Source of the DNA: Trichostrongylus colubriformis | Lineage: Eukaryota > Nematoda > Chromadorea > Rhabditida > Trichostrongylidae | DNA: 64,000 bases | Assembly (NCBI GenBank): GCA_963978905.1 | Contig: OZ022257.1 | Coordinates: 39,132,203-39,196,202, forward strand | Reading direction: 5' to 3' | Shown here: in pieces, positions 48,025-59,261 of the stretch | Numbering within the stretch: position 1 is the first letter of the stretch | How the letters are laid out: each line of letters starts with the position of its first letter | Program-made: the position numbers and the translations under genes | Notes under the pieces: model-generated | The model's input: the letters and a program-made list of their open reading frames with translations, nothing else | Database searches by the model: none | Told to the model about the DNA's origin: nothing

Positions 48025-51000
48025 TCACCGTATGAGTGAAGATTCGGTCGTTGAGAGCATACGCCAGCTCCGTATAGCGACCTAAAACAACATGTGAAGT
48101 ATGATATCAATCGATCGGATCTTCATTTTGTAAAAAAATGGCGAGTGCTGTCTTTTTCCCCGTGAGAGTATTGTTCGGTTCCTAGACACCACGGAATAAA
48201 AGAAAAAAATTTGTTTGAAAATATTGCGTCACTGATCTGGTCACTGCCCTTTGACCTTGCTTGTCGTGAACCTGCGATTTTTCTACGTTCAAGTCACTTT
48301 CAGAAAACGAAATCGACTTCAACACTAAGGAAGTACAGAAATAGAATACCTCCAAAGCGACAACACCAGCGATGCACTCAAAGATTCCATAAATGCTTGC
48401 GTAAAAGTAGGTCTTGATCAGCTTCGGCGACACAAGAATAACAATTGACACTGCAATAAACCTGGTGTTAGCTTTGCCACAGAGATTCAAAGAAATCTGA
48501 TTTCACAGAGCGTCCTCACGCTCTCTCCTCCCCACACATTGTGCTTAACTTATATGGGTCGTGCACTATTCTCTCGATATACTCTTGCCCGAATAGGTAT
48601 TCAAATCACATCATGCAAGTTTCACAATACCATGATCCCATATCTCACCATTTAATATTTACTTATTTACTCATTTGACCCCACGACACCGTGTAATCAA
48701 CAAAATCATGCTAGAACAAAAGTATGTAACAAATGTCGAAAAAGACTTTCCTCTGAAACAAAGAAGCTAATCGTCATAAGGAGCACAAGGCAACTGAACC
48801 TCTGAGTGTGTGTGTGGTGGGGGAGGAAGGGTTGGGGGAGGGGAGAATGTGTGCCAAATTTAACGTATACAGGGGTGCCAAAAAAGTAATTTTGCTCACG
48901 GCTCACATACGCCAAATATACAAAACATTAGGAAATGAAAGAGATAAAAGTATGGGGATAGAATATTCCCGAATGTTCCTCTAGAAGCAGGAACAAGCTG
49001 TGGCTCAGTTAAACACACCTTTCTCAAAATATGGATTTCAGTCGGTGCAGTCGGGCTTCAGTGCACCTACGGTATCAAGGTCCGATTAAAACAGTGGAGC
49101 CAGGTTCCGTGGTAGGTCTTTTGTGGGAAGCTCCTCGAGGATTGCCCCTTTGGCGCATGGAAGTCACAAAGCCCGCGCTGCTAGGACAAGGCTGCTATGA
49201 TCCGAAGTTTCATTTTTCATGCCTAAAATCCGTTTCCGCTGGGGTTTCCGTGGTAATGGTACGTTTTGGTTCTTGGAAACGAAGAATATTGGTTCTTGGA
49301 AACGAAGGCCTGGAAAAAACTGAATACTTAAAAATTCCACCCGACATGAATCCCCTCAGGTACCCAGAAAGAACGGACCTTCTCAAGGTTGTGAACAGGA
49401 TTGACGAAGATGCAGAAGGCTCCCCCGAAGTTTATTGATAATATGAAGTGTGCTCCTGAATTTGGAGATGGAAATACCTTGTCAGAATTTGCTGATGTTC
49501 TACCAATGTAGGGTTGACAGTGAAGGAAGAAAATTAATTCTTTTGCATCCGCTGTTTACGATGCACACTCATAATAAAAGCTGCGCAAGACACCTTAAGT
49601 GCCCATCTTCACGTCGGCAGTCAAAATAACTCCTTAGAACACGTACTTCCACCTTGACATTTTGAAATCTATTGCTGAACTTATGTGTTAAAATCAAGAA
49701 CATAGTATCAAGCCAGCAAACATAGCAAAATAATAATGGGAGGTCAACGACAGGGCGCGCCAAAATTCTGGCGAATACATGTATTGCAATCCCCGAGAAC
49801 GACAATGCAGTGGTTTCGAGAAATAAAAAATGTGACGCCATTCGTTATTCTATTACGAACCAAAAACAGCATCAAACCACGAAAGTACTGCCATCAAAGC
49901 TTGACCATCGACACAGAGCTCAGATAATTCAAGCAATCATCCACCGCGGCACGAAAGTAAGGTGCATAGAGGTTGTCGCACTTTGTTTCGAGCGTTTTCT
50001 TTGATGTCTTCACGACTATGTCAGCGCTTTTTAATTGCAGAGTTGACTATACGTCGTGCTTCGTCGGATTGGGACTCAGCGAGATAGCTGGTTATTTGCT
50101 AAAATTGACGAAAGCAAGAGACTTGGTTTACAGCTGTTCTACACTACTTTTCCACCAGTTTTGAGGCGAGTCGCGAGGATTCCCTGACACACATTCTCCT
50201 TGTGGGTTCCCTTTTCCAGCTTTTAAAGCATGGGTAGTTGTGAAGTTCGCTACTTCTGATTTACAGTGAGCTTCAGCGGATCGATCAAGCCGAGTCTCTT
50301 TACGCAATTTCATGAAATTACATGGGAGTCAGAGAAAATGGTGCTCCTCGATCAGCTTCGTCGCCCTCGATTCTTGAATCATCGAACTGTTCAACTGAAT
50401 AATCGTAGCGCTAGGAAAGTTCCTGGATGATGATAAGTCCCGCGTGCCAAAAATGCAGGATTGTCTAGATCAATGGTAGAAAAGTGGGGGCCAAGAAACA
50501 TTACTTTACGATCAGCTGGGGCGAGTGCAAGGAACAAAACGGAGGGACAAAACGTTGTTCAAAACATTTCACTACAATTTTGGAGCACCCTGTATAACAG
50601 TGAGCAGTGAAAAGCAATGGCCGAAGTTTAACAAAGCTCAACAAAGTCGTTGCTTTGAACTTATACTTTTCGGCGCTGTCGCCTTCCTTGGTGCTTTCAG
50701 AACTGCGTTGCTACAGGCATGTGTTTCATATTTCCGAGCATCATTTCGTGTTTACGACTTGGCAACATGCCAGTGGAAAACTCTTCACAAGTATTCGCCT
50801 CTAGACAGAAAGGTCGTCCGCGTCGAGAACCAGCAGTGGGGAGTGGGTCCTATTTTTGGGTTTTTGTCCATTTTCATCAGCCCTCCCTACTTCGAGATAC
50901 CTCGACATTCATATCCACTACTTTTCCACATTTCGTCCGCATTCTCCCTAAGAACCGTCATCAACGGCTCTTAGTATTTGTGAAACGTTTGCTGAGTTAC

Positions 51001-52447
51001 CACACACAGCCAACCACAATAGATCGCTCAAATTCGGAGCTTCGTTTACTCAGAACTGTTTTGTGTTGACAATTAACAGTGTTTGGGACGAAGCGTAGTG
51101 AAAAACTGCAAGAAAACTCACATATTCCAAGAACAAGGGTCCGAAAGAGCTTGTTGAAAATGTATGGACAGAGATATTTGGGCTGCTTCCGTCCAAGTGC
51201 TCGAGAGTGTACGAGGTACAAGGAAACACCAAGCGAAATTCCAGACAATAGGAAAAAAGCAAAGATAACTCCAGAAACTAGCAACACTTCTGAAATAGCG
51301 ATGTCAGTACCGATGTTACACATTTCATTTGCCATGATTATTCCGGCCTTCATCTTTGTTGAACCGTGAGTGTCTCTACTCAAAAAGTCGGTTTTTTTTG
51401 TGGCGTCCACCTTCATGAACTTAGAGATTTTCGGAGCCTTCCACAAACGTATTGCAGAAGCCATACCTAGTTCCGTCTGTCGGATGCAGACGTGGAGGAA
51501 GACATTGGCGCTCATCAGCAGTGGAGCAGATATCCATGCGATTTCCTGTAAACAAGAGCCGCAACATGGGTAAACATACTGGAGCACAGAAGCCGTTTAC
51601 ATAGAATCCCTAAACCGTCAGCATTTTTACACTATCTAAATTCCACTGGGGCACCTATTGAATCCCTGAACGGAAAGTTACATCACGAATGAGCCACCAT
51701 CCATATGACTTGCGTTCATCAGCTCATCAATCTCCTTCCCGCCCGGGATGGATCAGAAAAGGGTCGATGTAAGGTATATCTAGGCGGTTGATAAATTGCC
51801 TACCGAACTGTGCACATTCAAATATTTTAATCATTTACATATGTTTTCCGCGCTATTTTTATTCCTTTTTTCAAGTTTGTGAGTATCCAAGCTCGACTTT
51901 CCATAAAGTTGGCGCCACTTCAAACTTGAGAAAAACTTTCACGTGGACCAGAAGGGTGTTGATGAAAGCGCAAAGCACAACTACAGTCGAATTAACCTGT
52001 AAGCACAACCGGCTGTCGCTAGGATCACTGCTAATCTGACCTATAGGGAGACTGCATATGACCCGACCCATCGTCATGAGGCCCATGGCTTTTTTTTTAG
52101 CCCACATAGGTTGAAATGATGCAAATTTTCTAGTTGTGGGCATGCACTCATCTTTCCTATTAATTTTAGTGTTTAAGGCTTTAATCCAAAATGCCTCCAA
52201 AGTTTTGCGCTAGAGTCTGAAGTCCGCGCGACATAATAATTACAGTTACCTCAAACTCCACGTCCCACGGCATTTTTAATTTTAATTTTATTGGAATATC
52301 ATTCGCTCGTCCCTTCACATCTTTCGAATAGTGAGGAATGATGTACGTAGCAGATACTGATAGTCCATTGATTTGTTGAGGCTGTTTTTCTAGGGAGTCA
52401 TTTATTGTTGTCGTATCACAGGGACGAATAATATCAAATGATACTTC
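48025..52447 (-). CDS. Predicted multi-exon multi-pass membrane protein (unknown family)
   Basis: Minus-strand exons with matching phases: 52447-52250 (66 codons, TTTCTGACAG acceptor, GAG/GTAACT donor; contains DIIRPCDTTTINDSLEKQP and IPIKLKLKMPWDVEFE); 51996 to about 51940-51900 (VNSTVVVLCAFINTLLVH, donor uncertain); 51545-51467 (EIAWISAPLLMSANVFLHVC); 51289-51122 (VLLVSGVIFAFFLLSG, KYLCPYIFNKLFRTL; GTGAGT donor); 48450-48350 (SIVILVSPKLIKTYFYASIY, then GIFECIAGVVALE); and 48081-48025 (VAIRSWRMLS, ending in TGA). Hydrophobic segments suggest at least four membrane spans. Upstream exons and the start codon were not found. The 2.7 kb intron holds two repeat copies. The last exon and the link of the first exon to the rest are the weakest parts. 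No family recognised. Confidence 0.45.
48872..49552 (-). repeat. Family A repeat, copy 3
   Basis: Starts GGGGTGCCAAAAAAGTAATT and ends near 'aattaattcttttgcatcc', the inverse order of the copy at 1830-2483. The 135-codon plus frame at 49031-49438 lies in the repeat; equivalent frames in the other copies are broken, so it is not supported as a gene. It would sit in an intron of the minus-strand membrane protein gene. Confidence 0.75.
49553..50734. other. Unassigned; one possible plus-strand exon
   Basis: At 50040 a 'ttttaattgcag' acceptor precedes an open frame (VDYTSCFVGLGLSEIAGYLL) that stops near 50163. It has no partner exon I can place. The minus frame at 49569-49841 is also hydrophobic in part. 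Either could be chance. Confidence 0.25.
50740..50970 (+). repeat. Family G repeat, copy 2
   Basis: 'ttggcaacatgccagtggaaaact', 'aggtcgtccgcgtcgagaaccagcagtgg' and 'ggtcctatttttgggttttt' match the copies at 31110 and 60555. The 149-codon plus frame over it is repeat-derived. It lies just beyond the 51122 exon on the minus strand. Confidence 0.65.
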
Positions 52448-52568
52448 CTGTCAGAAACCGAAAATGGTTGGTGATGGCTTAAAACCGGCGCCAAGCAAGC
52501 AGGATCCCTTTTTTAAATCAGCTTCTGAAAACACCCCTAGGAGTAATCCTGGCGGATTGTGGAATATA

Positions 52569-53243
52569 TTAGGTAGTCTAAAAAGTCTTTTCGTATTTTT
52601 AAATACCGCTTTTCCCTCAAAACTGCTTTCCACAAAATTTCTTTTGTACATATATATGTAGTACAAGTCCATACGCATCTATAGGAATTGTTGTCTTCCA
52701 TCTCCCGGATAACCCTTTTCGGCAAAATAAAAATATCAAAAGTCACTTCATTTTCAATTCCAATTTTTTTTCTTTGAATGGCGTTAGACAGGGAAAGGAA
52801 AAGGTGATAATCCGATGGAGCAAGATCAGGACTATAAGGCAGCAATTTTTATCCAAGCTCGAGAATTTTTAAAAAGAAAAAATTTAAAAAATTTTTACCA
52901 CTAGTGAAAAAATGACTCGCCAAAAAATTCTCGAGCTTGGATAAAAATTGCTGCCTTATCCACCTTATAGCCCTCATCTTGTTCCCTCGGATTATCACCT
53001 TTTCCTTTCCCTGTCTAACGCCATTCAAAGAAAAAATTTTTTACAATTTTTGTATTGAAAATGAGGTTGACCGTTGATATGTTTATTTTGCCGAAAAGGG
53101 TTATCCGGGAGATGGAAGACAGTAATACCTATAGATGCGTGTGGACTTGTACTACATGTGTATGTACAGAAGAGATTGCTGGAAAGCAGTTTGGAGGGAA
53201 AAGCGGTATTTGAGAATACGAAAAAACTTTTTAGACTACCCAA
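52569..53243. mobile_element. Palindromic mariner derivative (675 bp)
   Basis: Tips TTAGGTAGTCTAAAAAGTC and, on the complement of the right end, TTGGGTAGTCTAAAAAGTT, with TA outside (52567-52568, 53244-53245). The two arms of about 320 bp are near-identical reverse complements meeting near 52900. Each arm encodes the end of a mariner transposase reading outward to its tip: PYSPDLAPSDYHLF (the block holding the last catalytic Asp), then NAIQRKK and a degraded 'RKG.L.GRWKTVI' closing motif. It is a foldback made of two copies of one mariner end. It cannot make a transposase but keeps two tips. Confidence 0.85.
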
Positions 53244-53249
53244 TATGTA

Positions 53250-53756
53250 CAGTAGCGCTCAAGAGTCTTCGGCCAAAACTCTTTTGTCATAACTTTTTTT
53301 CTACTTGACCAAATTTGACAAAATTTTATTATGTGGTGCCTGAACCTACCGTCAACATTTCCTTCTACTTAAGTGCCGCTTGACCCTTTTCATGGTTTTT
53401 TACAGGAATTTACTACAAGACCACCCAAGAAAAGAAAAAGGCTTAGCCAAGAAAAACGGCTTTCTTTACAAAAATAAAACGAGCAAGCCTCAGAAAACAT
53501 CAATACGCGGTAGAGAAACCACGACTTTTGGTGACAGCGGCACAGCAGGACGGCATAGGGATGGCACTCCGAAAACAAAAAAATTGCATTTAACCGAGTA
53601 ACTTACACCGTTGAGCGCCAAAATAGTATATTGAGTATGCAGTGTCTCCAAGTACAACGCACTAAAATTTCCCTCAGATCGGTCCAGCCGCAAAAGAGTT
53701 ACAAGTGAAAAACCCAAGTGAAAAACCATTTGGCCGAAGACTTTTGAGCGCTACTG
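53250..53756 (+). mobile_element. Tc1-like element, copy 2 (507 bp)
   Basis: Ends CAGTAGCGCTCAAGAGTCTT and its inverse at 53756, TA on both sides (53248-53249, 53757-53758). It is close in sequence and length to the copy at 910-1413. The frame with KKNGFLYKNKTSKP and DSGTAGRH runs on the plus strand at 53380-53601. It starts 6 bp from the end of the palindromic mariner. Confidence 0.85.
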
Positions 53757-53902
53757 TATAAGTTGTCGGGCTAATATATACAACAGCTGAGAAAAAATGG
53801 ATGAAATCACCGAGAGCGCGACAGTGAGACTCCTTTTCACAATCCCTTTTACCCCCGGATACTGTCCCACTTTATCAGCAGCTGAGCCAGTGAAGAGGGG
53901 AG

Positions 53903-54528
53903 TGTAGCCTTATGTCGAAAAATCGCGTGATCGCCCGCTGCGACCTCGTCTCTGGGTTGGTTTTTCGCGTGCGATTGCGTACAAGTCCTTTAATGTACCG
54001 TTTTTAACCTTTCAAATTTTGTTGTTGGGTTTAGTTGTTCTACATGTCCGAAGATCAAATGTGGTAAAGAGTGCAGGGAGAATGGGGTGAACAGCGCAGG
54101 GGGCATCTCACTATGAACACTAATTACCTTAGCTTAGAAGGGGATAGGAATCACTTTATGGACATTGATTACCTTAGCCCTGAAGGGGTAGGAATCACTT
54201 TTCTACACTAAGTTCCAGGCAAAATGAAAAAGAGCGAAAATATTTACTTGAGAGTGCAGATTGACCTCTCAAAATCCACTCAAGATGCTTAGATGGGCAA
54301 CTTGTTATTAGATGCTCCCCTCATTGCGATGGCACGCTGCAATTATACAGTCTGCATCACTGCATTATGGTTCTCAGCTATCAAAACACGACAAGTGCAG
54401 CTTTTTGTAAGGGCTTCCCTGAAAAAATAATTTTGGGTTCTGAGCAGAATCCTAGCAGACAGCGCCATTTCGTGGTGGTGGTGCAGCGGGTGCGACGCCG
54501 CGAAGCGATTCTTCGACATAAGCCTACA
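53903..54528. mobile_element. Mutator-like MITE related to the 5.66 kb element
   Basis: TGTAGCCTTATGTCGAAAAA on the left pairs with TGTAGGCTTATGTCGAAGAA read from the right end. The tip shares 'TAGCCTTATGTC' with the element at 5655. A clear target duplication was not found. Inside is a two-unit tandem of about 50 bp (54115-54200: 'ttaccttagc..gaagggg.taggaatcactt'). Confidence 0.55.
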
Positions 54529-54650
54529 GATCCATGAAGTGGTGCAGCGCTATGAAGCACGATGAGATCACGTAAAAAACCCCGAATGCGCGCGTTTCGG
54601 TGTGAGTTTCTCCACAGATTATCTCCTTGAATCTCCTTCTTTATTTACAG

Positions 54651-54763
54651 AGCAATTGCTTCCAGCTCTGCTTTCCCTCACTTTGCCGTTCGATGACTTA
54701 GAGAGTGATGATGATTCGGTCCTAACGCAACGGTGCATGCACTGGGCGTCAGGTTTTCTGTAA
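54651..54763 (+). CDS. Possible host exon, plus strand
   Basis: A strong acceptor (ttctttatttacag, ending 54650) is followed by an open frame: LLPALLSLTLPFDDLESDDD, then SVLTQRCMHWASGFL and TAA. A GT near 54747 would allow phase-compatible joining to a frame from about 54906 (KARALLVYHRMALSVNDSI) that ends in TAA, but that acceptor is weak. No family recognised. It may be the last exon of a gene whose 5' part is outside the recognised regions. Confidence 0.3.
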
Positions 54764-56955
54764 AGCCTTGATGCGCACACGCAAACAGGTGACAGCTCTG
54801 TCTACCTGTATATGTCATATGACCAACCGCTGACAATTGGGACATTCCGTTAAATGCTGTGAATGCTACAGTTTGTACTGACCTGAAGATAAATGATGAC
54901 AAAAACAGAGTGAAGGCTCGTGCTCTCCTGGTCTACCATCGCATGGCTCTGTCGGTGAATGATTCAATACGTAGACATCACAACCTGACAGGCACATAAA
55001 TTGCAGAAATTCTCAGCCAAGACGGAAAAAAGACACGAAACGGGGAAATAATTATAGGAAAAGCCACTGGAACTATGAAAATGTGATATTCGTGAATAGA
55101 AATTATCGAAGAATTGTCATAGCAACGTTAAGGGCAACATTGACAGGTGGCAGATGCGCAAGGCATTAATTCTCCGCAATATTTCATGAACCCAGGCAGG
55201 AAGTTTACTGAAGTGAATGGCGACCATAGAGCAAGTGCTTTCATGAAAAGGCTTACGTAGAAAGACTGAAAAATTTTTTCAGTCAGTGCTAATCAAAGCA
55301 AAGGAAGATGCAAGCTTGCTCGGATTTCTCTCGTTTGCAAAACTCCACAGTTTAGCCTTAACACTATGTCAGTCTTTGATTTTCACCTGAACTTTTTCCT
55401 TTCTATTGTTGCTGAATTCATGATAAGAGTCAGGCCTCCGCAGAGATCTACTAGTTTACATTAGCACTCGTTTTAAACAGTCCCTGGCATGTTGTAGTGG
55501 CTTCACTGTAGAGGTGAAAAAAGTTGAATCAATAGACATGGTATAAACAGGATGGGAAGTACTTTCATCTGCGAAAGATTCCAGGAAAGCTTCAAAAAAA
55601 ATTCGAAAACTCATGCCATTTACAATTGCACGGGCGAAAAACAGGAACATTTTTGCAGTTTTCTATACCAATATTCAAAATAAGAAACCTTGGAGCCCGT
55701 GCTCCAGACACATTAACGTGATTACCAGAGGAGCCCAAAGAGAGAGTGTAGTGCTCGAATTCCTTATGGCGCAAGAACCATAGTATGTTCAAAAGACGGA
55801 TGTTCTTGTTTTTCACGATATTATCTTAATCTTTCGACAAAGTAAAATTACGTGGTTTATGGAGCTTTTCAAAAACGCAATGCCAAAACAGTACTACTGC
55901 TTCCTTTCATTTCCTTAACTATTTGATATTTTTGAGGATTGGAAATGCTAACAAAGTGCGCATTTTGACACCTCTTCTACGCCTATAGTCGATGCGTATC
56001 TGTATATGCATTCGATAGGGATTTTTCAGCTCTACAAGGCAGTACTGTTTGCTTTTCGAATCATGCTACTGTTATGTTACTCTGAAGGCTTAGAAGTGGG
56101 GTACTCAGGAAACAAAAATCTGCACTTTCGATTCACCAAGTTCTAAAAAGCTGACCTTCTTAGTCGATGTGATTCTATATTAGGGGAAAATACATCATAG
56201 ATCATTTCAATGCGTAATGGAGGGTCTTAGGTTCAATAAAACTGTTTGGGAGAATCTCAATCATACGCAAAGAAGAGCATGGGGCCGCAAGTTCAGATTT
56301 TTATTTCCTTGGTATTCTATTTCTAAGCCTCAAAAATATAACTGGATGGTTCATCGAACGTTGTAGAGAAGCAAAAAGAATTTGAAAAAAAGCAGACAAA
56401 GACCGAAAGAGCTTGTAGCACATACGTACAGGTTTTAAGCAAGATCCTCCAGATGGGTTTGTTTGAAATATGTTTAAAAGAGGGGACCAGGAGGACCACT
56501 TTTTGATCTGTAGTCTCATCAAGTATCTGTCGAGGTAGATACGCTTTTAAATAGAGGTAATTCCGGCGGTTCTTCCATAGCCACTCCGTTTCCAGGCACA
56601 AAAACGATACCACATTGATTAGGAAGATTCCAGACGCTCAAGCACAAGACCAGTCTTGTATGGCTAGCTTAACTACGCTATGTACCTCGCGCGTAACATG
56701 AAGAGCGGTATAAACGTATAAGATTATGTAAACAGGAGTTACTCAACGTTGTGGCTCAGTAATTATGGCGTATAGCTTTATCCAGTTTGCACTTACGGGG
56801 GTGGAATTCTATTAAGCATATCATTTACTGGCCATCCACTGGCATCTGTTGGCCACCCATTAGTCATAGAAATAGAGATCCTGCGATCGTATTCATCCCT
56901 CACTGACGGGGACTCCCAGTATTCGTTTTCGACCCTCTGCGCGCATCATGATAGC
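54764..56955. other. Unassigned; a few exon-like minus frames
   Basis: The minus frames at 55456-55816 and 56301-56613 have some protein-like stretches (for example ATYLPRQ-like and KKWSSWSPLLNIFQ words with a GTACGT donor near 56430). I could not build a consistent gene from them. They might include upstream exons of the membrane protein gene at 48.0-52.4 kb; this is speculation. Confidence 0.2.
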
Positions 56956-56958
56956 TTA

Positions 56959-57083
56959 GGCCGCTTCCATACTTTGCGCACCGACGCCGTCACGCGCGTG
57001 CCTGCGTCACGCGCGTGCCTGCGTCACGCGCGTGCCGGCGTCACGCGCGTGACGACGTCGGTGCGCAAAGTATGGAAGCGGCC
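56959..57083. mobile_element. 125-bp hairpin MITE with TTA duplication (Harbinger-like)
   Basis: GGCCGCTTCCATACTTTGCG starts it and the exact reverse complement ends it; the arms pair for about 28 bases. TTA flanks both sides (56956-56958, 57084-57086), the usual PIF/Harbinger duplication. The GC-rich centre has four units of a 17-bp repeat (GTCACGCGCGTGCCTGC and variants), each self-complementary in CACGCGCGTG. Confidence 0.8.
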
Positions 57084-57086
57084 TTA

Positions 57087-57803
57087 CTGAGCCGTCCAGA
57101 ACTTAAATCAGAGACTGTAATCGTCATTTTCGCGATGCCCACACTTTGATCGGTTAGTCCAAACGGCAGTGCTCCTCCATCAACCCGACATAGTACCTGC
57201 ATGCCATCCCAGTGTGCTGACATCTTGTGCGGCGTCAGCACACCACAGAATGACGGCGAGGGTACCAAGTAGGCATTTATTTGAGTTTGAGGTGCTATCA
57301 CTCCCATAACGGTCTTACAATAATATTTCAACTTCCATCAGTTTCTTCTAACTTAGAGCGGTTGCTTTGCCCGATCATTTCCTCATCGCAATCACTTGTG
57401 GACTCACCGACACAAACTGACAAACTCACTGACAAACCTACAGGCAAACCGACCGACAAATAGACGCACAAAGGTAATGGCTCATATGTACAATAGAAGA
57501 TAGAAGACAACTCTTTGAGGATGGTAAGAGTGCACACTTCGGCAGTGTGTCATCCGAGGGCCGCGAGGAATGGTTATTTGTCCTGTGGCCATGTTAATGG
57601 AGGAACAGCGGAGTGCTAAAGCAAACTGAAACATTTTATTATCATTCGCAGATATGTAATCAAAGATATACTACACTTAGTCGACACATCCACACACACA
57701 CACTGTAATGAATGCAATTCGAACAATTTTTCTAATCTCCCTTCCCACGCGGATGATCTTATCCTGCGAATGCTATGCATTATAAATGTGGTACATTTTT
57801 ATA
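57087..57803. other. No supported gene
   Basis: The frames at 57041-57331 (minus) and 57281-57463 (plus) lack motifs; the plus one ends in a low-complexity stretch from a 'gacaaac' repeat (57407-57460). No paired repeats apart from the hairpin upstream. Confidence 0.4.
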
Positions 57804-58701
57804 TTAGGTTGATTCATAATAAATCGGACAAATGGTAGTGATAATTTCTAGAGATCATAACTCAGTAACGAATTAACGAAAATGGACGCGCGAGGTACCG
57901 TTGGAATGAGTATGAAAAGATCTTCAAAGTACCGCAAAATAATCACTCCAAAGTAGTTTCATTTCGCCACCATGCCGCAGGATTTCAAGCCGTCCAGAGA
58001 CCACATCCGCAACGTCATACTATTTATATCGCTATCTGGCCACGAACCCGCGGATATCGGCAGACGTCTGATAGAAGTTCACGAGGAGCATGCCCCCGGC
58101 AGAAGTACACTGTAGTTGTAGCATTCGAAGTTTGCGTCAGGCGACTATTCCATCGAAGACGAAAACCGCGGTTGGTGGAGCGTACACGGCGTAGAGTACT
58201 GGGAGCTGCTCGATGAAGGTACCACGTATCCGCCGACGTCTACGTTCGTCAATTACGAGAATTGAAGGCCAATGTCCAAAGTTCGCTACGGCGGCGGTCA
58301 CATGTCTACTTCCAGCACGACAACGTGTCTACTTCCACAGACCGCACTTCGCAAGATCGACCAAGGCCGAGCTGCTGTCGTACAGTTGGACCGTACTTCT
58401 ATACCCACCGTACTCCCCAGACCTGGCCCCTTTAGATTTCCACCTTTTCTCCCACAGCCAACGCCACCTGGACGGCCAAGACTTCAAAACTCGCGACGAG
58501 GTCAAGGCGGCACTCGGCAACTTCTTCGAGCTCCATCTTCCGGCCTTCTGGAGCAAGGGCATCCATGATCTGCCTATACCGTGGCAGAAGGTCATCGATA
58601 AAGATGGAGTATATTTCAAGTGAATCCCTGTTGTCGTAAAAAAGGTGTACGACAATGATTAAAATTGGTCAATTTGTCCGATTTATTATGAATCAACCTA
58701 A
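57804..58701 (+). mobile_element. Deleted mariner with intact tips (898 bp)
   Basis: TTAGGTTGATTCATAATAAA at 57804 is mirrored exactly at 58701, TA outside (57802-57803, 58702-58703). An N-terminal transposase part starts at ATG 57972 (MPQDFKPSRDHIRNVILF). It is broken by a stop near 58110 and joined by a deletion to the C-terminal part at 58213-58623. Full elements of this group are about 1.3 kb. Exact tips suggest fairly recent movement, possibly driven by a relative. Confidence 0.85.
58213..58623 (+). pseudogene. Mariner transposase C-terminal half
   Basis: The frame ends with YPPYSPDLAPLDFHLF (the block carrying the third catalytic Asp of DD34D mariner transposases), then TRDEVKAALGNFF and FWSKGIHDLPIPWQKVI, stopping after GVYFK. 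The first part of this open frame does not resemble mariner and probably reflects frameshift or deletion. The two upstream catalytic Asp residues are not seen. Confidence 0.8.
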
Positions 58702-58703
58702 TA

Positions 58704-59261
58704 GTTACACGTGATCACTTACTGATTCAGCGGCACGGAAAGAGGTACCATCAAAAAAGAACACATTGTAATGCTTAAAAATGAAGCAAAAATTATTGCA
58801 AATAAGAGGAGATCGAGTGAGAGGAAATCACGCAAAAATGAAATTTTAGTACTGTACTTTTTGCCCATGCTTCCATGCTTTTCATGCGACTGTGAAAAAG
58901 GCTCTCAAGCCAATAATGGTGCTGTAGCGCTGTCGGTCTTGCAATTCTTACGCATATTTCCTTCCTACGTGTAGCACTACTGAAAAAATAAAGTTTTTTC
59001 GGTGTCAACTGATCCTTGCTGGGATTCTCCTCACACTTCCAAGTGAAATATAGCGCTTGAACTGATTGTCGGTTTGATAAATTTTTGAGGACCACACTCA
59101 AACTTCGCCAGCCTGCAAAAACGCTCCGCTCTGCACCTAAAAATTAATTCTCTTCCGAATGATTTGTGATATGCTAAACAAACTTCTAACTTGATGGGAA
59201 AAATTCCATCTCAAAAACTACATTACTTACAGGATGACTTGAAATCCAATGCTTTTATCTC
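58704..59261. other. No supported gene
   Basis: The minus frame at 58793-59101 (102 codons) and plus frame at 58771-58974 overlap on the same bases, with no motif. Nothing else recognised. Confidence 0.4.

Noticed and set aside
49031..49438. 135-codon plus-strand gene
   Set aside because: It lies entirely inside family A copy 3; the equivalent frame is broken in copies 1 and 2.
50525..50974. 149-codon plus-strand gene
   Set aside because: It overlaps a family G repeat present three times, with no shared intact frame.
51000..51587. Single 196-codon minus-strand exon
   Set aside because: The frame crosses good internal splice signals (GTATGG donor at 51466, TATTTCAG acceptor at 51290, GTGAGT donor at 51121); splitting it into two exons gives a better membrane protein.
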